Notes: generated from the letters alone by a model not told the origin. DNA of 64,000 nucleotides from Halichoerus grypus (GCF_964656455.1 NC_135722.1:86051313-86115312), one strand, 5' to 3'; positions 34,147-46,479 are shown, counted from the first letter of the stretch. Made by a program: numbers and translations.

Positions 34147-35365
34147 CCATAGGTTATTCACCCATTCTTTGAAGGCTGGGAAAGGAGAGTTGCTCTGCCA
34201 CCCCGTGACCAGTCAGGAACCTGTGCCCTCTGCAGCTGAACTGTAGCTCAGAAGACCTCGGGTCCCAGGGGCACAGTTCTCCCCCAGCTCTACTCCACAG
34301 AGCAGGCGACCTAGCAGATGATGGGGGAAATATGTACCAATCATATGCATATCCATTTCCATACTTTTTCTGTGGTGTTTGGATTGTTGCTGGTGGGTAG
34401 ATCCTGGAAAAGGAATCTGTAAGGTAGAAGAATGAGCCCCTTTTGCCTCTCCTTTGCCCTCCTCCCTAAGATTGTTTGCCAGGAGCCTGGTCCTGTGCAT
34501 ACATGTTCCTAATCCACCAACACACAAGCTGTAGATAGACCAAGTGAAAACTGATAGCCAGATTTCTTGGAGGAGCAGACAATTTTCTAGAGCTCTCTGT
34601 TCCCACCAGGAAACTGCAGATTCATTCAGGACCACTCTTGAAAGCCAGACCCCCCATGTTCTGTCTAGTTTCCCAACAATTCCAGAAGAAGGAAGGAAAA
34701 CATTTCTCAAGGGACTTTTTGCTGATTGACTATTTTCCAACACACCAGCCCTATGGAGGATGTCACTGAAGCCTGCTTCCCTGGGTGGCTACACTTTTTC
34801 TGTGCAGAAGACTTCAAAGCAGATTGCCAAAGCTTCTTGGTAGATCCACCCCCACTCTCCACACCCTTTCCTGAAAGAGAGTTGCATCACAGATTTTATT
34901 TATTTGCTTTCCTCCTAACCCCTCTCCAAGAGCAGTTGAGTTTTGGTCTTTATGACCTTCCCTCTGTCTCCCTTCAGCAGAATCACATGGCAGATTGCTT
35001 ATTCAGCCCAGTGCTTCCAAAGGGAATGGAGACGCTTGCTCCGTGGCTGGAAATGCCCAAAGAGTAGGAAACCCAGGGGGCTGTGGGGCTTCTCTCTTCA
35101 CAAGTCTCCAGCAGGGGACTTTTAAACTGAACCGATAATATTAGCAAACCTGCAGGGAATTGATGACCCACAAAAAGCTTTTTACTTCCTGTTCTTTAAG
35201 GATCTAATTAGTCTTTAAGAACACCTGAAGATGAAGGCGAAGGTGCTATATCAGGCTGTAGTGTCTTAGAAGAATAGAACAATTAGGAGAACTTGTTAGT
35301 AGGAAAGGAGGCAGACAGTGTTGACAAGGGAAGTGCTATACATTAAATGCATGTGAGTAGCTGAC
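34147..35365 (+). other. SNX19: SNX19 3' UTR (end uncertain)
   Basis: Sequence after the stop codon. It is repeat-free, as expected of a 3' UTR. No AATAAA occurs from the stop to about 37,426. The first common variant is ATTAAA at 35342-35347, so a 1.2-kb UTR is one possibility. Weaker signals (TATAAA near 36,087; AGTAAA near 36,487) could give longer ends. The 176-codon minus-strand ORF at 34213-34743 is a chance frame. Confidence 0.5.
35342..35347 (+). terminator. Candidate polyadenylation signal ATTAAA
   Basis: The only common hexamer variant in the first 1.2 kb after the SNX19 stop. A GT-containing stretch (gcatgtgagtag) follows closely. Usage is not proven. Confidence 0.3.
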
Positions 35366-37090
35366 AGAAAAGGTTTAAGGAGGTCATGGGAGACCCTTGC
35401 CTTGTGCCCCTCATCCCGTTAGCTTTGCACCTGCCTATTAGTGCCCTTCTGTCACTGAATTATGGATCCTCCCATTTGGAGGGGGATCTTGGACTTAGAC
35501 TGGACTTAGACTGAATGGGATGGGTCTAGAATGGGCATCAGGTTCTCAGACTCTGAAGTAGATGATGTGCATACAAAGTGGTTTATGGGAGAAAGTTGTG
35601 CAGTCTTACACTTTTTTTACTCCTCTGGAGGCTTTTACCCATAAAATGTGTTATGCTATGATTGGAAGGCTTTAGGTAGGCTATTACTGCCTAAGGACAA
35701 GATGAATGAGATCATGTCTCATGGTACCTTCTAGCCTTAAAATATGATTTTTACAGCAACTTTATGGCTTCAGAGCTTCTCCCACCCCGGACATTCACAG
35801 GCAGAAGGAGCGCAGCATTTCTAGCTTTAGTAAGTATTTGCAGGAGTGTGGGACTGCAGGGAGTCCAGCCTCACTTACTGAAGCCGATCCTTCACCTTTT
35901 TCAGCTCGGGCCAGGATGCTCTTCAGGATAGATGCAGTAGCCAGCTCATTTCCACTACCCTTCTCTCCTGATACTTTACCCTCATATGTACTTAGCCACC
36001 TACATTGCTTTGAATCTCTGCTGTTAGGGCTCAGATATCACACAGAGCCAGTACGTAAACTGACGCACCATAAAATCCCTGTGGCTATAAATTCTGAGCA
36101 ATTTTTTGACACTTCCAACCCAAAGAAAACTTCCTTATATTTCATGTTGCGTAAGAGATGTCACCTCTGTGGTCTGTGCCCCAAAACATAAGCTGTCCTC
36201 GGGCCCTCCTTCTGTCTAGAAGGGAAATCATGGATATCGCCAAGGAAATAGTCAAGTTTGGGTAGCAGGCACAGACAACAAGGGAGATCAGCACTTGGGA
36301 GAGAGCCACAGGTATTAAGAAAAGATGCTCCCAGCTGAGAAGTGATAAAAGGCAATGAAGAATCGGGCCTGCACTAACCCAGAACGTTCGTGATTTTTCT
36401 TTGGCCCTACCCAGCACATTCATTTCCAGTTGCTACTCTTTTCTTTGTTTATAGCGCCCAACAACAGTTGTTAGGTCCTAGGTGGAGTAAAAATATGTGT
36501 ATATGGTTTTATGAGTCAGGATGCTTTGGACTGAAGGAAAACTCGAAGGGAATTTTGTTTTCTTCCAAAAATGAGTACCTGAGTAGGTAAGCCCCAGGGG
36601 CGGATGGATTCAGCAACTCTGACCTCATAAAGGGCCCAGATTCTTCCCATCTTTCCCCTCTGCTGTTGTAAACGTGCTTGTGTAAACATGCTTGTCCGGT
36701 TCTCAGACTGCCTACCTGGTTGCTGCAGTTCGGAGCATCACATTCATATGTCACAATATGAAAGAACAGAGTCATCTCTTCATGTTTTCTTCTAAAGAAT
36801 GGGGAAACCTTTTTCCAGAAACCCTTCAAGAATGCTCTTCTCATGACTCATTGGCCAGAACTGTGCATCCCTAAGCCAGTCTATTGAAAATGGCATTACC
36901 TGGTTGGCTTGCACTGGTATTTACCCCCTTCCCCCACAGAGAGGAGGTCACGCTCCAGGAAAGTTAGATACCTAAAAAAATCATTAGATGTTAGCAAGGA
37001 AGAAGCAGAGGATGGGTGTTAGTAGACAATGTCTGTTATATCATCTGTACAGCATCAGCAGATCCCCCATGGTACTCTAAAAATACCTGG
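35366..37090. other. SNX19 distal 3' UTR or intergenic DNA
   Basis: I recognise no repeat, exon or RNA gene here. Its lack of repeats leaves open that the SNX19 3' UTR extends further. Confidence 0.5.
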
Positions 37091-37350
37091 AATCGGCTAA
37101 GAACATTTGCTGAAGGCACCACATGAAGCGCTTCACCTGGAGTAACTCATTTAACCCATACACAGCCCTGTAAGGTAGGTTCTATTATCTATCCCCATTT
37201 CATAGATGAGGAACACAAGGCACAGAGAGATTGTGAGTTGCCCACAGTCACTTGCAAAGAAATGGCAGAGCCTGGATACAAATCTTGCCAGTCTACCCTC
37301 AAGCCTACATGCATAATAACCATTATACTAGTCTGTGTTTCTTCTTAGAA
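37090..37350 (-). repeat. MIR SINE relic
   Basis: Antisense MIR: 'gaagcgcttcacctggagtaactcatttaacccatacacagccctgtaaggtaggttctattat', 'ccccatttcatagatgaggaac', 'gcagagcctggata' and 'accattatactag'. Confidence 0.8.
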
Positions 37351-37391
37351 TAAGATCAGGTTCTCATTTTTAAGGAGCTCACGATCTAGTG

Positions 37392-37606
37392 CAGAAGTTC
37401 GCAGACTTTTTTGGTAAAGGGGCAGAGAATAAATATCCCAGGCTTGGCCATATGGTGGTCTCTTTTGCAACTCAGCTCTTCCATTGTAGCATGAAAGCAG
37501 TCATAGACAATACATAGAGCAATGACTGTGGCTGTGTTCCAACAAAACTGTGTTTGCAGAAACAGGCAGCTGACCAGATTTAGCCCATGAGTTGTTTGCA
37601 GGCCTC
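37392..37606 (+). mobile_element. hAT-like MITE relic (subfamily not assigned)
   Basis: Runs from 'cagaagttcgcagacttttttggtaaaggggcagagaataaatatcccaggcttggcc' through 'gcatgaaagcagtcatagacaatacat' and 'ggctgtgttccaacaaaactgtgtttgcagaaacagg' to 'gcccatgagttgtttgcagg'. This is a common mammalian short DNA transposon. Confidence 0.7.
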
Positions 37607-37623
37607 TTTCTAAGGAGTTAGAA

Positions 37624-37755
37624 CAGTGCTTCTCAAACTTCAGTGTACATGTGATTTACCTGGGACCGTGGTAAAGCGTATGCTGCATTTCTAACAAGCT
37701 CCCAGATGTATGCCAATGAGAATACAGATCTTCAACCACACCTTGAGTATCAAGG
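37624..37755 (+). mobile_element. MER20-like hAT-Charlie nonautonomous element
   Basis: Begins cagtgcttctcaaacttcag. It has 'gcatttctaacaagctcccagatg' and ends 'caccttgagtatcaagg'. Flanking octamers agttagaa and ggttaaaa match at six of eight positions. Confidence 0.65.
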
Positions 37756-37929
37756 GGTTAAAACATAGACAACTCTCAAGTGTGATTAATACACTATTAA
37801 ATATATAGGAAGGGCACTTCATTGAGAGTAGAGGGCCATGGAAAGCCTGAGGTGATAATATGTGAATTGACTCCTGGAAGATTCATGAGAATTAACCAGT
37901 AAAAACATGGGGAGGGTGTCCAGAGAAAC

Positions 37930-38232
37930 AATGAACAATGTGTGCAAAGACAGAGTCGCCACAGAAAGACAAATACTGTATGATTCCACATATCTGAAGT
38001 ACCTAGCATGGTCAACCTCACAGAAACAGTAGAAATGCGGTTGTTGGGAATTAGGGGAATGGGGAGCATGTAATGGGTACCGAGTTTCAATTTTGCCAAA
38101 TGAAAACAGATTCCTGTTTTATCAACCGTGTAAGTAGACATGACACTCCAGAGCTGTACACTGAAAATAGTTAAGATGGCGAATTGTAGATTCTGTTTAT
38201 TGTACTACAATCAAGACATGGAAAATGAATAA
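37930..38232 (+). repeat. Old L1M-type LINE 3' end
   Basis: 'aaatactgtatgattccacatatctgaagtacctagcatggtcaa', 'ggttgttgggaattagggg', 'gagctgtacactgaaaatagttaagatggcgaattgtag' and a terminal aataaa are the usual L1M 3' end. The hexamer here belongs to the repeat, not to SNX19. Confidence 0.65.
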
Positions 38233-38574
38233 AAGCTGTGGAGAGCTGCAAGGCACAGGCTGCAGGGAAGGAGAGGCAAGGGCCGGGAGAGGGGCCTGCC
38301 TGGGGCGGTGTGCTCAGGAAGCTGGCACTGTTCCTCCTCTCCGCAGTGGGGAATTGTTGAGGAACCTTCCTGAAGAGTATTTTTCATTAAAGTTAACAGT
38401 GCCTGCTTATGGGAAACATGGGAGTTCGATTGCACATGTAAACAGCCCTTGGATTTGACGCCTGTCTCAGTCACTTTCTGATCCCCCCCACCTTAATTTC
38501 TTCAAGTCTGTTCCCATTATTTCTTAAATATGAGATGGCTTCAGCGTCTATAGAGTATAATGAGCTGGAAGCAG

Positions 38575-38720
38575 TAACAGCCTGATTGAAACCCTAGCTC
38601 TGCCACTTAATCATCTGTGAGGAAGTGGTCAGGTAACTTAGCTTCATTGGGACTTAACATTTCTCTCTTAGAAAAAGGGACAAATATATTACGACCATTT
38701 TGAGAAGTGAATTGTAAGAG
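38575..38720 (+). repeat. MIR SINE relic
   Basis: 'gattgaaaccctagctctgccacttaatcatctgtgaggaagtggtcaggtaactta' is a sense MIR core. The 3' part is degraded. Confidence 0.55.
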
Positions 38721-39942
38721 CAAGCTTTATAAAATAGCAAGTGCCATGCTATAAAAATGTCCATGGCAGCATTGTCCTGCTGTTCTGGAGATGCCTTGCT
38801 TCAGGAACCATGCAGCTGAGCTGTCCTCTGGCGAGCCCCGGTTGCCCGGCCCTCTCAGAACCTGCTGTTTGTCTTGGTCTTCCTTTGCACTGGAGCAATA
38901 CGTGTTCTCCCAGGAGGAGGAAAGGAAGGTTGCCAACCCTGCTGGATACAGATGGGAATGCGAACCAACCAGGGGAGGAAAGGAAACCATGATGCTTTTG
39001 TAGCCCAAGGCCCGACTGGGCGAGCTCTTCCCTAACTTGGCATCTCCGTTTCCTTTCCACCGAGCGTGCCAGAACTCACTGGGCAGTAGCTGCCTGCACT
39101 GGTTCTGTGGGCAGGAGAGTGAAACCGCTGCAGGGTGCACTTCCGCTCACAAGCCTCCATCACCCCTCTGTGGCGTAAGGCGCGAGAGCGGCTGCTTCGC
39201 ACAGAACCATTTCTCAGAAAAGAGCCAGTGAGGGGAGACTACCGAATCTTACTTCCGTGTCCTGACTCGCCCGGTATTTCTTACACAAGGACGTCCCTGG
39301 CTCCTTTTAAAAAGAAAGACAAAACCCCAGAAGAATGTGTCAAGCAAATGAAAATCATCAGAGCCCGTTGCCTGCTGTGACCCAACAGCAACAGGGTTTG
39401 AAGCCAAGGCAGCACTGAAGTGGTGGAGGAAATGTGGGCACCACAGCCTCCTGGGCAGATACGCTCTGCTATTCTCAGACTTGCTGAGCCTTCTTGCCGC
39501 CTCCCTACACCTCTCACCTGTCTCTGGTCTGAAAGTACATTTGAACTCTGCTTTCCTGGAAGTGCAAACAAGCATGTGACAGAATCCCAAGAACTCCTGT
39601 CTCTGATGTCTCTTCCACATGACAAAAGCTGGTTTCTCTCCACATCTTGACTCTTCAAACCTCACCTACAAGTGCTTCAGTAGAAGTCACTACCACCCTG
39701 TTGCTGAGATGTGGAAGTTTGGGAGGGAAAAAAAAAAAATGAAAGGGGAAAAAATAATAGTATCAAAATCCAAACTTAGAAAACATTTCTTGAAGTGAAT
39801 TATCTACTCCTTTCAACTCAAAATAGGCCACTTTGTCCCCAGAGTTTTGTTTAGGAAATGCAAGCTAATTTTAATATTAGGGTGTTGTAATGATTAAGAA
39901 GTTAAGTCTGTATCCTATATCTAAATCCATACTTTGGCTCCT

Positions 39943-39965
39943 CCCCCCCCCCCCCCCCCCCCCCC
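39943..39965. repeat. C23 homopolymer
   Basis: A pure run of 23 C, with gcgccgg following. Confidence 0.95.
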
Positions 39966-40639
39966 GCGCCGGTCACTGTTGCAGCCTGTTACAAGCAGTG
40001 GAGAGCTGGCTATAATTACTTTCAGACACTTGGCATTAATCAATGAGGGAAAAGGCCAAGTTAGATAAACCGAAAGTCTGTGATTGCAGAGAAAGGCTCT
40101 AGTATGTCTGCAGAAGCCGAGACTTCGCTGTTCTGGGTTGAACTGGATTTAGTGACCTTCAAGCTCAGGTCATCGGCCCTTCGCCTGTGCTCCTTAGAGA
40201 ATCATCCTGCCCCAGTAGCAATGGAAAGATTAACAAAGATTTAGCAAAATATCTGCATTTCGTATCTTGCCTTTAGGGAGGATTGACCTTACTAAGAAAA
40301 AAAAAAAGCTCTTTTGGAGTTTACATTCTTTACCTGTACTAACATGGAATCCAAATTCAAAGAATGGCAAGCCAGTTCCTTTCCAGTTTTGTGTCCTTGT
40401 GTCAAAAGTTTGCCTGTAAATGCAAATAATTCAAGAATGCTGAGGGCACCTTTCACTAAGCCTTCATGTGTCTCGGGGAGAGTCACGTAGGCTTGGTGGG
40501 CAGTAGGACTTTTGCTGGGAGACAGAATGTGTTATGGAGATGGTTTTACAGGAGGTTGGATGAGATGGTTTCCCTGAAATCTAGGGGCCTGCGTCCTGCT
40601 CTTTCCTACTTCTTTCCTTTGACCCATGTTCTTCCAGCT

Positions 40640-40930
40640 GTGCACACGTGGGCACCCTCTGTCAGGGCCAGTTCAAGTTTCACCATCTCCATGGAGCTTT
40701 ATCTGACCGTGCCAGCCAAAATTCTCTCTCCTTCCTCTGTGTGAGTTTACACTGCCTGTCAATGTGATCAAAATCCATGTGCATTTTATGGGGTCCTCAG
40801 TAAGAGATTCCAATTCTTCAAGGGCAAGGAACATACAATCTGTTTTATTCCCATTATAACCCTATTCCTCAACCTTCCCATAGACACACCTAATGCATAA
40901 TGCATAGTAGGTACAAATAAATGCTAAAGT
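40640..40930 (+). repeat. L2 LINE 3' end
   Basis: 'gttcaagtttcaccatctccatggagctttatctgaccg', 'caattcttcaagggcaaggaacatacaatctg' and 'atgcatagtaggtacaaataaatgct' give the L2 order to its terminus. Confidence 0.75.
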
Positions 40931-42637
40931 TCATTTAGTTAAAGGAGATTATGCTTATTAACTTTTAGAAGGTAAAATATGTTAATAAATTCAATGAATT
41001 TACTGGGGGCAGAAGATGTGTGAGAGGGACAAGGGGAAAGCACATTTTCGCTTTTCTGACCTTATATCTGTTCAGCAGCAAATATCAAATGAAAGAAGTT
41101 GGTTTTTATATTTCCTGTGCCAAAATCCACACCATTTTATAACAGTACTGTTTGCAGTCTAAGTATGTGGGCCGTGAGGTGCTAAAACTAAGCTTTTTAA
41201 AGAAAATTAGTCCCGCTTTGAAGATTTTTTTTTTTTTTTAATCCTCCAGTCACAAAAATACACAACATACCCTGTCTACTTTCTAGTCCTCACCTTTACC
41301 TACTGGATCAGAAAACAAAACAAAAATCTTTGGGAAATTTTATCAACTCTTTCCTGCCCCAGACACAAATGTAAGAAAGCACTTACCGTGAAGAGAAAGG
41401 CTTGCTTGCTATCCAAATTCTTTAAAATTATCTTGGAAATCCTTTGGTCCCAGATTTAAGATTCTTTATTTCAGACCTTCTCTAATAGCTTATCTAAGCC
41501 ATGTCCAAGATCCCACAAGCAAAACTCTTCAAACACAAAGGAATAACCTTGAAGAAAAGAAAGGATAGCAGAAATTCCCCCTCGCTCTTAAAGGTGTTTG
41601 CTGTCTTCCCTACATTTCCTACAACTCTTTGCCCAAACACAACAGATCAAAACTAGGCAGCTGCCATAAGAATGAAAACTAATGAACACATCTGGATTCG
41701 CTACAGGTCAACGTGTTGGCCCCGGGGGGATAAAATCACCTATTTTGGAGCCCCAGAACGAGCCCCCGGGCCATGATTTGAAAGAGGGCAACAGCAGGTA
41801 AAGGAGCACAGGCGGAAGTTCAGTCTGAGAATTAAACCAATGATGCATTTCATGAAAAGAAGGAAACTCTAGACAATATAGTGCTTGGGTCATATATTAT
41901 CTTAGAGTAGGTCTGCTGTGAAGGATCCCATCTGCTGTGGAATGAAGTCCATTCTGGTGCCAGTGAACATTTGCACAACACATGATGTGGAATAGTCTCT
42001 GGAGCCAAGATTGGTTCTGTATCCACCCCAGGGCAGGTTGGTCAGTCTCCAGTGTAAACCTCCTTGGGATTAACCACTTATTCCAGTGTTGTGCACTGGC
42101 TAATTAATACCAGACCTGTTCCAGAAAGCTTTGTACATCCTGCATATGGATGAAGATCCAAAAAGTTTTTTTGGTGATCTGTTTGGATGGGATAGAGAAA
42201 GCTGAAGCAGAAGTCATCCCCGTGTACAGGTGGGTTACCTTGCAGATGGGGGCTTGTGGGGGGCAAATGACATTTACCAGGCAGAAGCTTGCCTGGACAG
42301 GTAAGAGGGGAGAAGAGGGTGCATGTGTGGATGCAGAAGTAACATCTGTGGCCTTAAGGCTTGAAGAGCAGGGCAATGCAACTTTTAGCAGTCTGAAGAG
42401 GATTGAGGCAAGAGCTTGTGTTTCAGCGAGGTTTTGGATGTGGAAGAATGCCCACTGTTGGGGTGGAATGACCTGAATTCTTTACAAGATTAGGGTTTCT
42501 GTGGATTTTTCCCAAGTGATAGAAATTTTTCTCTTCTAGTCTCGCTGATAGCAGGCAGTGTTGGACCAATAGTTTGCCTAAACCAGTTCCTTCTTTTTCT
42601 TTTTTTTTCCCAATTCCTCAATTCCTTCTCTATTATT
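40931..42637. other. Intergenic DNA
   Basis: I recognise no repeat or gene. A T run lies at about 41226-41239. Confidence 0.55.
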
Positions 42638-42648
42638 TCTGAAACCCC

Positions 42649-42816
42649 ACCTTTTTAAAAAATTTATTTAAGAGAAAGAGAGCATGAGTGGAGGGGAGGG
42701 GCAGAGGGAAAGGGAGAAGCAGACTCCCCACTGAGCAGGGGCTTGATCCCCGGACCCTGGATTGATGACCTGAGCCGAAGGCAGACGGTTAACCGACTGA
42801 GCCACCCAGGTGCCCC
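42649..42816 (-). mobile_element. Can-SINE (short form)
   Basis: The tRNA-like head is at the right end (ccgactgagccacccaggtg). The usual 'gggagcccgatgcggg' segment is shortened to 'gggg', a deletion of about 15 bases. Flanks tctgaaacccc (42638-42648) and tctgaaaccct (42817-42827) form an 11-bp duplication with one mismatch. Confidence 0.92.
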
Positions 42817-43206
42817 TCTGAAACCCTTTCCTTAAACACTAAGTAAATAAGAAAAAAAAAAACTTTTCAAAAAACTGCATATTTCTGGGTTGTTCTCTTT
42901 TTTGTGTGTGCAGCACCAATACTGCTTTTCTTCATCCTTAAATTTTTCTCCTGTATCAGTTTACGAATGTTCATGGGTTGGCTTGGCTTCCCCACTAGTC
43001 TAATTGTCTTTTTGATAAATTAATATGGACAGTAACTTAAGGTTACATGTAAATCTTAAACATGATATTTCTTGTACTTGACTCACATTTGATATTCTAT
43101 GAGGAAGACTGCCCTTACTGTCCCCTCCTGTGAGATCGGAATAATCACCAATCCTAAGATTAAACATTTTGATAAATTCTTTCCATGTCCCAAGCTATTC
43201 ACACAA

Positions 43207-43591
43207 TGTTATAGACTAAATGTTGCGTCTGTCTAAAATTCGTATGTTGAAGCCCTAGCCCCCCGTGTGATGGTATGTAGGAGGTGGGGCCTTTGGGAGC
43301 TACTGAGATTTAGGTGAGGTCATGAGGGCAGTGCTCCCATGATGGGATTAGTGCCCTTATATGAAGAAGAAAAGACAACAGCACTTCCTCTTTCCTCATG
43401 CATGTAAAGAACAGGTCACGTGAGCACATAGTGAGAAGATGACCACCTGCAAGCCAACAGCAGAGGCCGTAGAAGGAAACCCACCTGCCGGCACCTTTAT
43501 CTTGGACATCCAACCTCCAGAACTGTGAATAAGAGTTGCTGTTTAAAACACCAGTCTGTGGTATTTTGTTACAGCAGCCGGAACTAAGACA
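43207..43591 (+). mobile_element. Probable solo LTR, MST-type (ERVL-MaLR)
   Basis: A 385-bp element beginning tgttatagactaaatg and ending ggaactaagaca. Internal runs are 'gtgtgatggtatgtaggaggtggggcctttggg', 'gggattagtgcccttatatgaag', 'cttggacatccaacctccagaactgtgaataag' and 'gtctgtggtattttgttacagcagcc'. Five-base flanks are cacaa (43202-43206) and cacga (43592-43596). No internal retroviral coding sequence lies beside it, so it is a recombined solo LTR with no protein product. Confidence 0.88.
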
Positions 43592-45390
43592 CACGACTAG
43601 AAAGTTTAGCCACGTAAATCTCTTGCCCTGATTTTAAGTCCAGATTCTGAGATTCAGAGAATTTAGTGACTTTCTGAGCCTTCCATGGCAAACCTGTTGC
43701 AAAAACAGTTCAAGCACTAAAAAATATAAAACTGCCCCTAGAGATACTGCTAAAGCTTTCCTCTCCCTCAAATTACCTCTCTGAGTTTACCCTCCTAGAG
43801 AAACTTTCTGAAAACTGGTGACAAAATACTGAATAATTAATGCTCAAACGGGAAGGATGATGGGTAAAAGCAAAAAATGGTTGCTAATTGCATGTTTGTA
43901 GTTCTATATGCCTTTTACCTACCCACACTGATAAACAATATATAATAAAGAAGTTCCTTTTTAAAAAATAAAATGTAATTAAAAGTTTATCTTAAATTGG
44001 CTGGACTTAACACAGCTTGCTTGAAACATACCAGCTGTCTTCATTGAGAAGCACCTAGGGTGGTCAAGTGTCCATCCTAACCTGGCCTTCCATGATGTCT
44101 GCCTGTCTTCCTTACTGGGCTGTAAATCCCTGGAAGCCAGATTGTCTTGTTTACTGCAGTCTCTCCAGCATTAAGCATTACACCATGGCACCTCACTATT
44201 TTCTCCTTATGCTGTCATCTCGCAAATTCTCAGAAAGCTTGTCTAGTCCCTCTCTCCTCTCCACATAGGCCTGTGACAGACTTTGCCTGGACACAGTTGC
44301 TTGATCCATAAATGAACTTCCAGCCTTCTTGTGTCAATGAGTAACATTTTTCTTTCCTTCTGGTAGTCTTGGAATCCTCATCGACATCTGGCAATTTTCT
44401 TTCCATCTTCCTACACACACAATAGAGCCCACACCCCTCAAAACCCCCTTGACTAACCAGATGACGAGAACACCAAGTTCCACGGAAGCAAAGGTGGAGC
44501 CCTGGCCTTGTGTCTGCCCCACCCTCCCCTCTGCTGTGAGTATACCGACTTCTCAGTTTGATACCGGAGGAGGGTATCTGGTGAGAATTTCATAGCAGCA
44601 GCAGGCTTCATCTGAACCTTGGGGTGCTCCTATGGTCCTGTTGCCATGGTAACCAGCCACCACCTAACTCTAATGCCCTTTGAGACTGTCTGATCTGAGG
44701 TGGTAATGTCCCCAAAAGCAGACCCCGGCCTGGCAGCTCTTAACTCTGACCCCTCTCATAAGCACATAGCCAGCTGGAACTTCTCATTTGCTGGGGTGAA
44801 GGGGCCTCTTTATTACCACCGGAAGAATCAGATGAATTCTGGGCTCAAAAAACGGTGTTGCTTTTTTTTTTTACCCTAAGAGACATATTCTCCAATCCCC
44901 AACCTAGCTTCTGTGACACGGTTTTCTCCCTTTCTTATTACATTCTGTGTTCAAAATGCTGAGCTAAAGTGGGAGGGAGCAATAGCACAAAAGGATTTGA
45001 GTTACCTTCCTGTCAGGAGGGGAAGTCTCTGCCCCCAGTGTGGGAAACAAGAAGACGGTGGGGGGAGCAGAAAGTCAGTCTCCTGGGATGTGTTGTTGTA
45101 ATTGATTGTTTCCACTCATAGGAACACACAGCACCGTAAATGGGAGCAGATTTCAATCTTTAAAGGGCAGCATTCCTTCCCACAGGAACACAGGTGATTA
45201 ATAGTATCCATGAGACCCATATGGATGGTGCCTACTTAACTCTTTAGGCATGTAAAGGCAGAGAAGGAAACATTTCAAATATGAGCTTGAAAAGATGACC
45301 ACTTCATTCTTTGGAATTGTCACATGATACAGATCTTGAACAAATTCCCATTCACTCCAAACCCAGGCAGAAGGGAAGCAACAAGCAGGA
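43592..45390. other. Intergenic DNA
   Basis: Contains one sense L2 fragment at about 44070-44180 ('gtctgcctgtcttccttactgggctgtaaatccctgg'). Nothing else is recognised. Confidence 0.5.
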
Positions 45391-45394
45391 GGAA

Positions 45395-45545
45395 CATATC
45401 TGCCTGGGCGTTGGAAGAACTGGCTTCTAGTCATGGGTCATAGTGATCCTGGGCAAATCTCTGCTTGCCTGGACTGAGGCTTCTTTCCGCCATACAGAGA
45501 GGTTGGCCTGAATAATAGGTAAGACCCTGTCCAGCTCTGCAACAT
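45395..45545 (+). repeat. MIR-like SINE relic
   Basis: 'gggcgttggaagaactggcttctagtcatgggtca', 'ggcaaatctctgcttgcctgga', 'gaccctgtccagctctg' resemble a sense MIR, diverged. Confidence 0.5.
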
Positions 45546-46059
45546 CAGAGCTGCGTCTTCCAATTCTCGGCCAGTTTCTGGAACAGTGATAATGCTCTCT
45601 AAATGTGTGTCATGGAAATGAATGTATTATTATATTTCATCTTGACTTTTATCTCAATAGAGATTTTCTTCCGCCTCATTTGGGTCTCAATTTCAGGAAG
45701 GAAAAGGGAAGCATAATGAAGGAAGGAAGGAAAGAAGCTTTGAGATATTCTTTCTGAGAGGAATGTCTTGTCTCTCTCTGGGCTCCTAGTATATGAAGTT
45801 CCTATCCTACATTTTTCCTCTTTAAGCCTGCCAAACTCAAATTGATTAAGCATACCATCCAGATTTAAGGAATAAACTACATCCCCAAATTTTCATGGAG
45901 TCCAAAGACCTATTCATCTCCAAACAGCCTTTCTTAGGACGATGGTGGTATTGATAATCAAAGTACACACTTTTATTTTTCATTTTCCAAATTATTTTCC
46001 ATGAACCATCTCATTTTATCTATTATTTCTCTAAGGAATGTAATACCTTACACATATAT

Positions 46060-46235
46060 AGGACTTTCTAAATTACAAAGTATATCATATGCAATATCCT
46101 ATTTAGATTTTGACACTTTTTAAGTTAATTTGGGAAGTTATTCTCGTCCTCATTTTACTGAAGAGGAAACTGAAATACAGAGAGTTTTTCTCTTCCCAAG
46201 ATCACTTGCCCATTTTCTCAAGAGGCAAAAGAACC
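46060..46235 (-). repeat. MIR SINE relic
   Basis: 'ctcattttactgaagaggaaactgaaatacagagag' with 'agatcacttgcccat' is the antisense MIR core. Confidence 0.65.
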
Positions 46236-46239
46236 AGGA

Positions 46240-46470
46240 TTAAGAAATTGGCTCTGCTAATAGCCTCCTAGCTCTCCCACTGATTAGTTCTGTGTCCTTG
46301 GGTAAATTATTTAAAATCTCTGTGCCTTAGTTTCCTCATCCATTAAACTGGAACAATAATGGCACTTTCCTCACAGAGACTAGGTAGGGGAAGGGGCTAA
46401 ATGAGTTAATATGTTTAGGATCCTTAGAAAAACGTCTAGCACACATCACATAATTGTCATTATCATTGGC
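46240..46470 (+). repeat. MIRb-like SINE relic
   Basis: 'ctagctctcccactgattagttctgtgtccttgggtaaattatttaaaatctctgtgccttagtttcctcatccattaaactgg' and 'aaatgagttaatatgttta' are in sense order. It lies head to head with the preceding antisense MIR. Confidence 0.8.
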
Positions 46471-46479
46471 AAAGCCTAG

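Larger units (their letters stand above)
38233..40640. other. Intergenic DNA
   Basis: Contains a sense MIR fragment (38575-38720) and the poly-C run (39943-39965). The overlapping frames of 64 to 138 codons on both strands between 38.7 and 39.7 kb look like chance ORFs in moderately GC-rich DNA. No gene is supported. Confidence 0.6.

Noticed and set aside
34213..34743. 176-codon minus-strand ORF just after the SNX19 stop
   Set aside because: It lies entirely antisense to the 3' UTR, has no recognisable domain, and has no splice or promoter context. Chance frame.
38727..39665. Cluster of overlapping frames of 64 to 138 codons on both strands
   Set aside because: No frame shows a domain, a splice pattern or a bias against stops in only one frame. 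Considered and set aside as a processed pseudogene because there is no poly-A tail or duplication.
43207..43591. Retroviral gene remains beside the MaLR LTR
   Set aside because: The sequence on either side shows no gag, pol or env-like reading. The element is consistent with a solo LTR.
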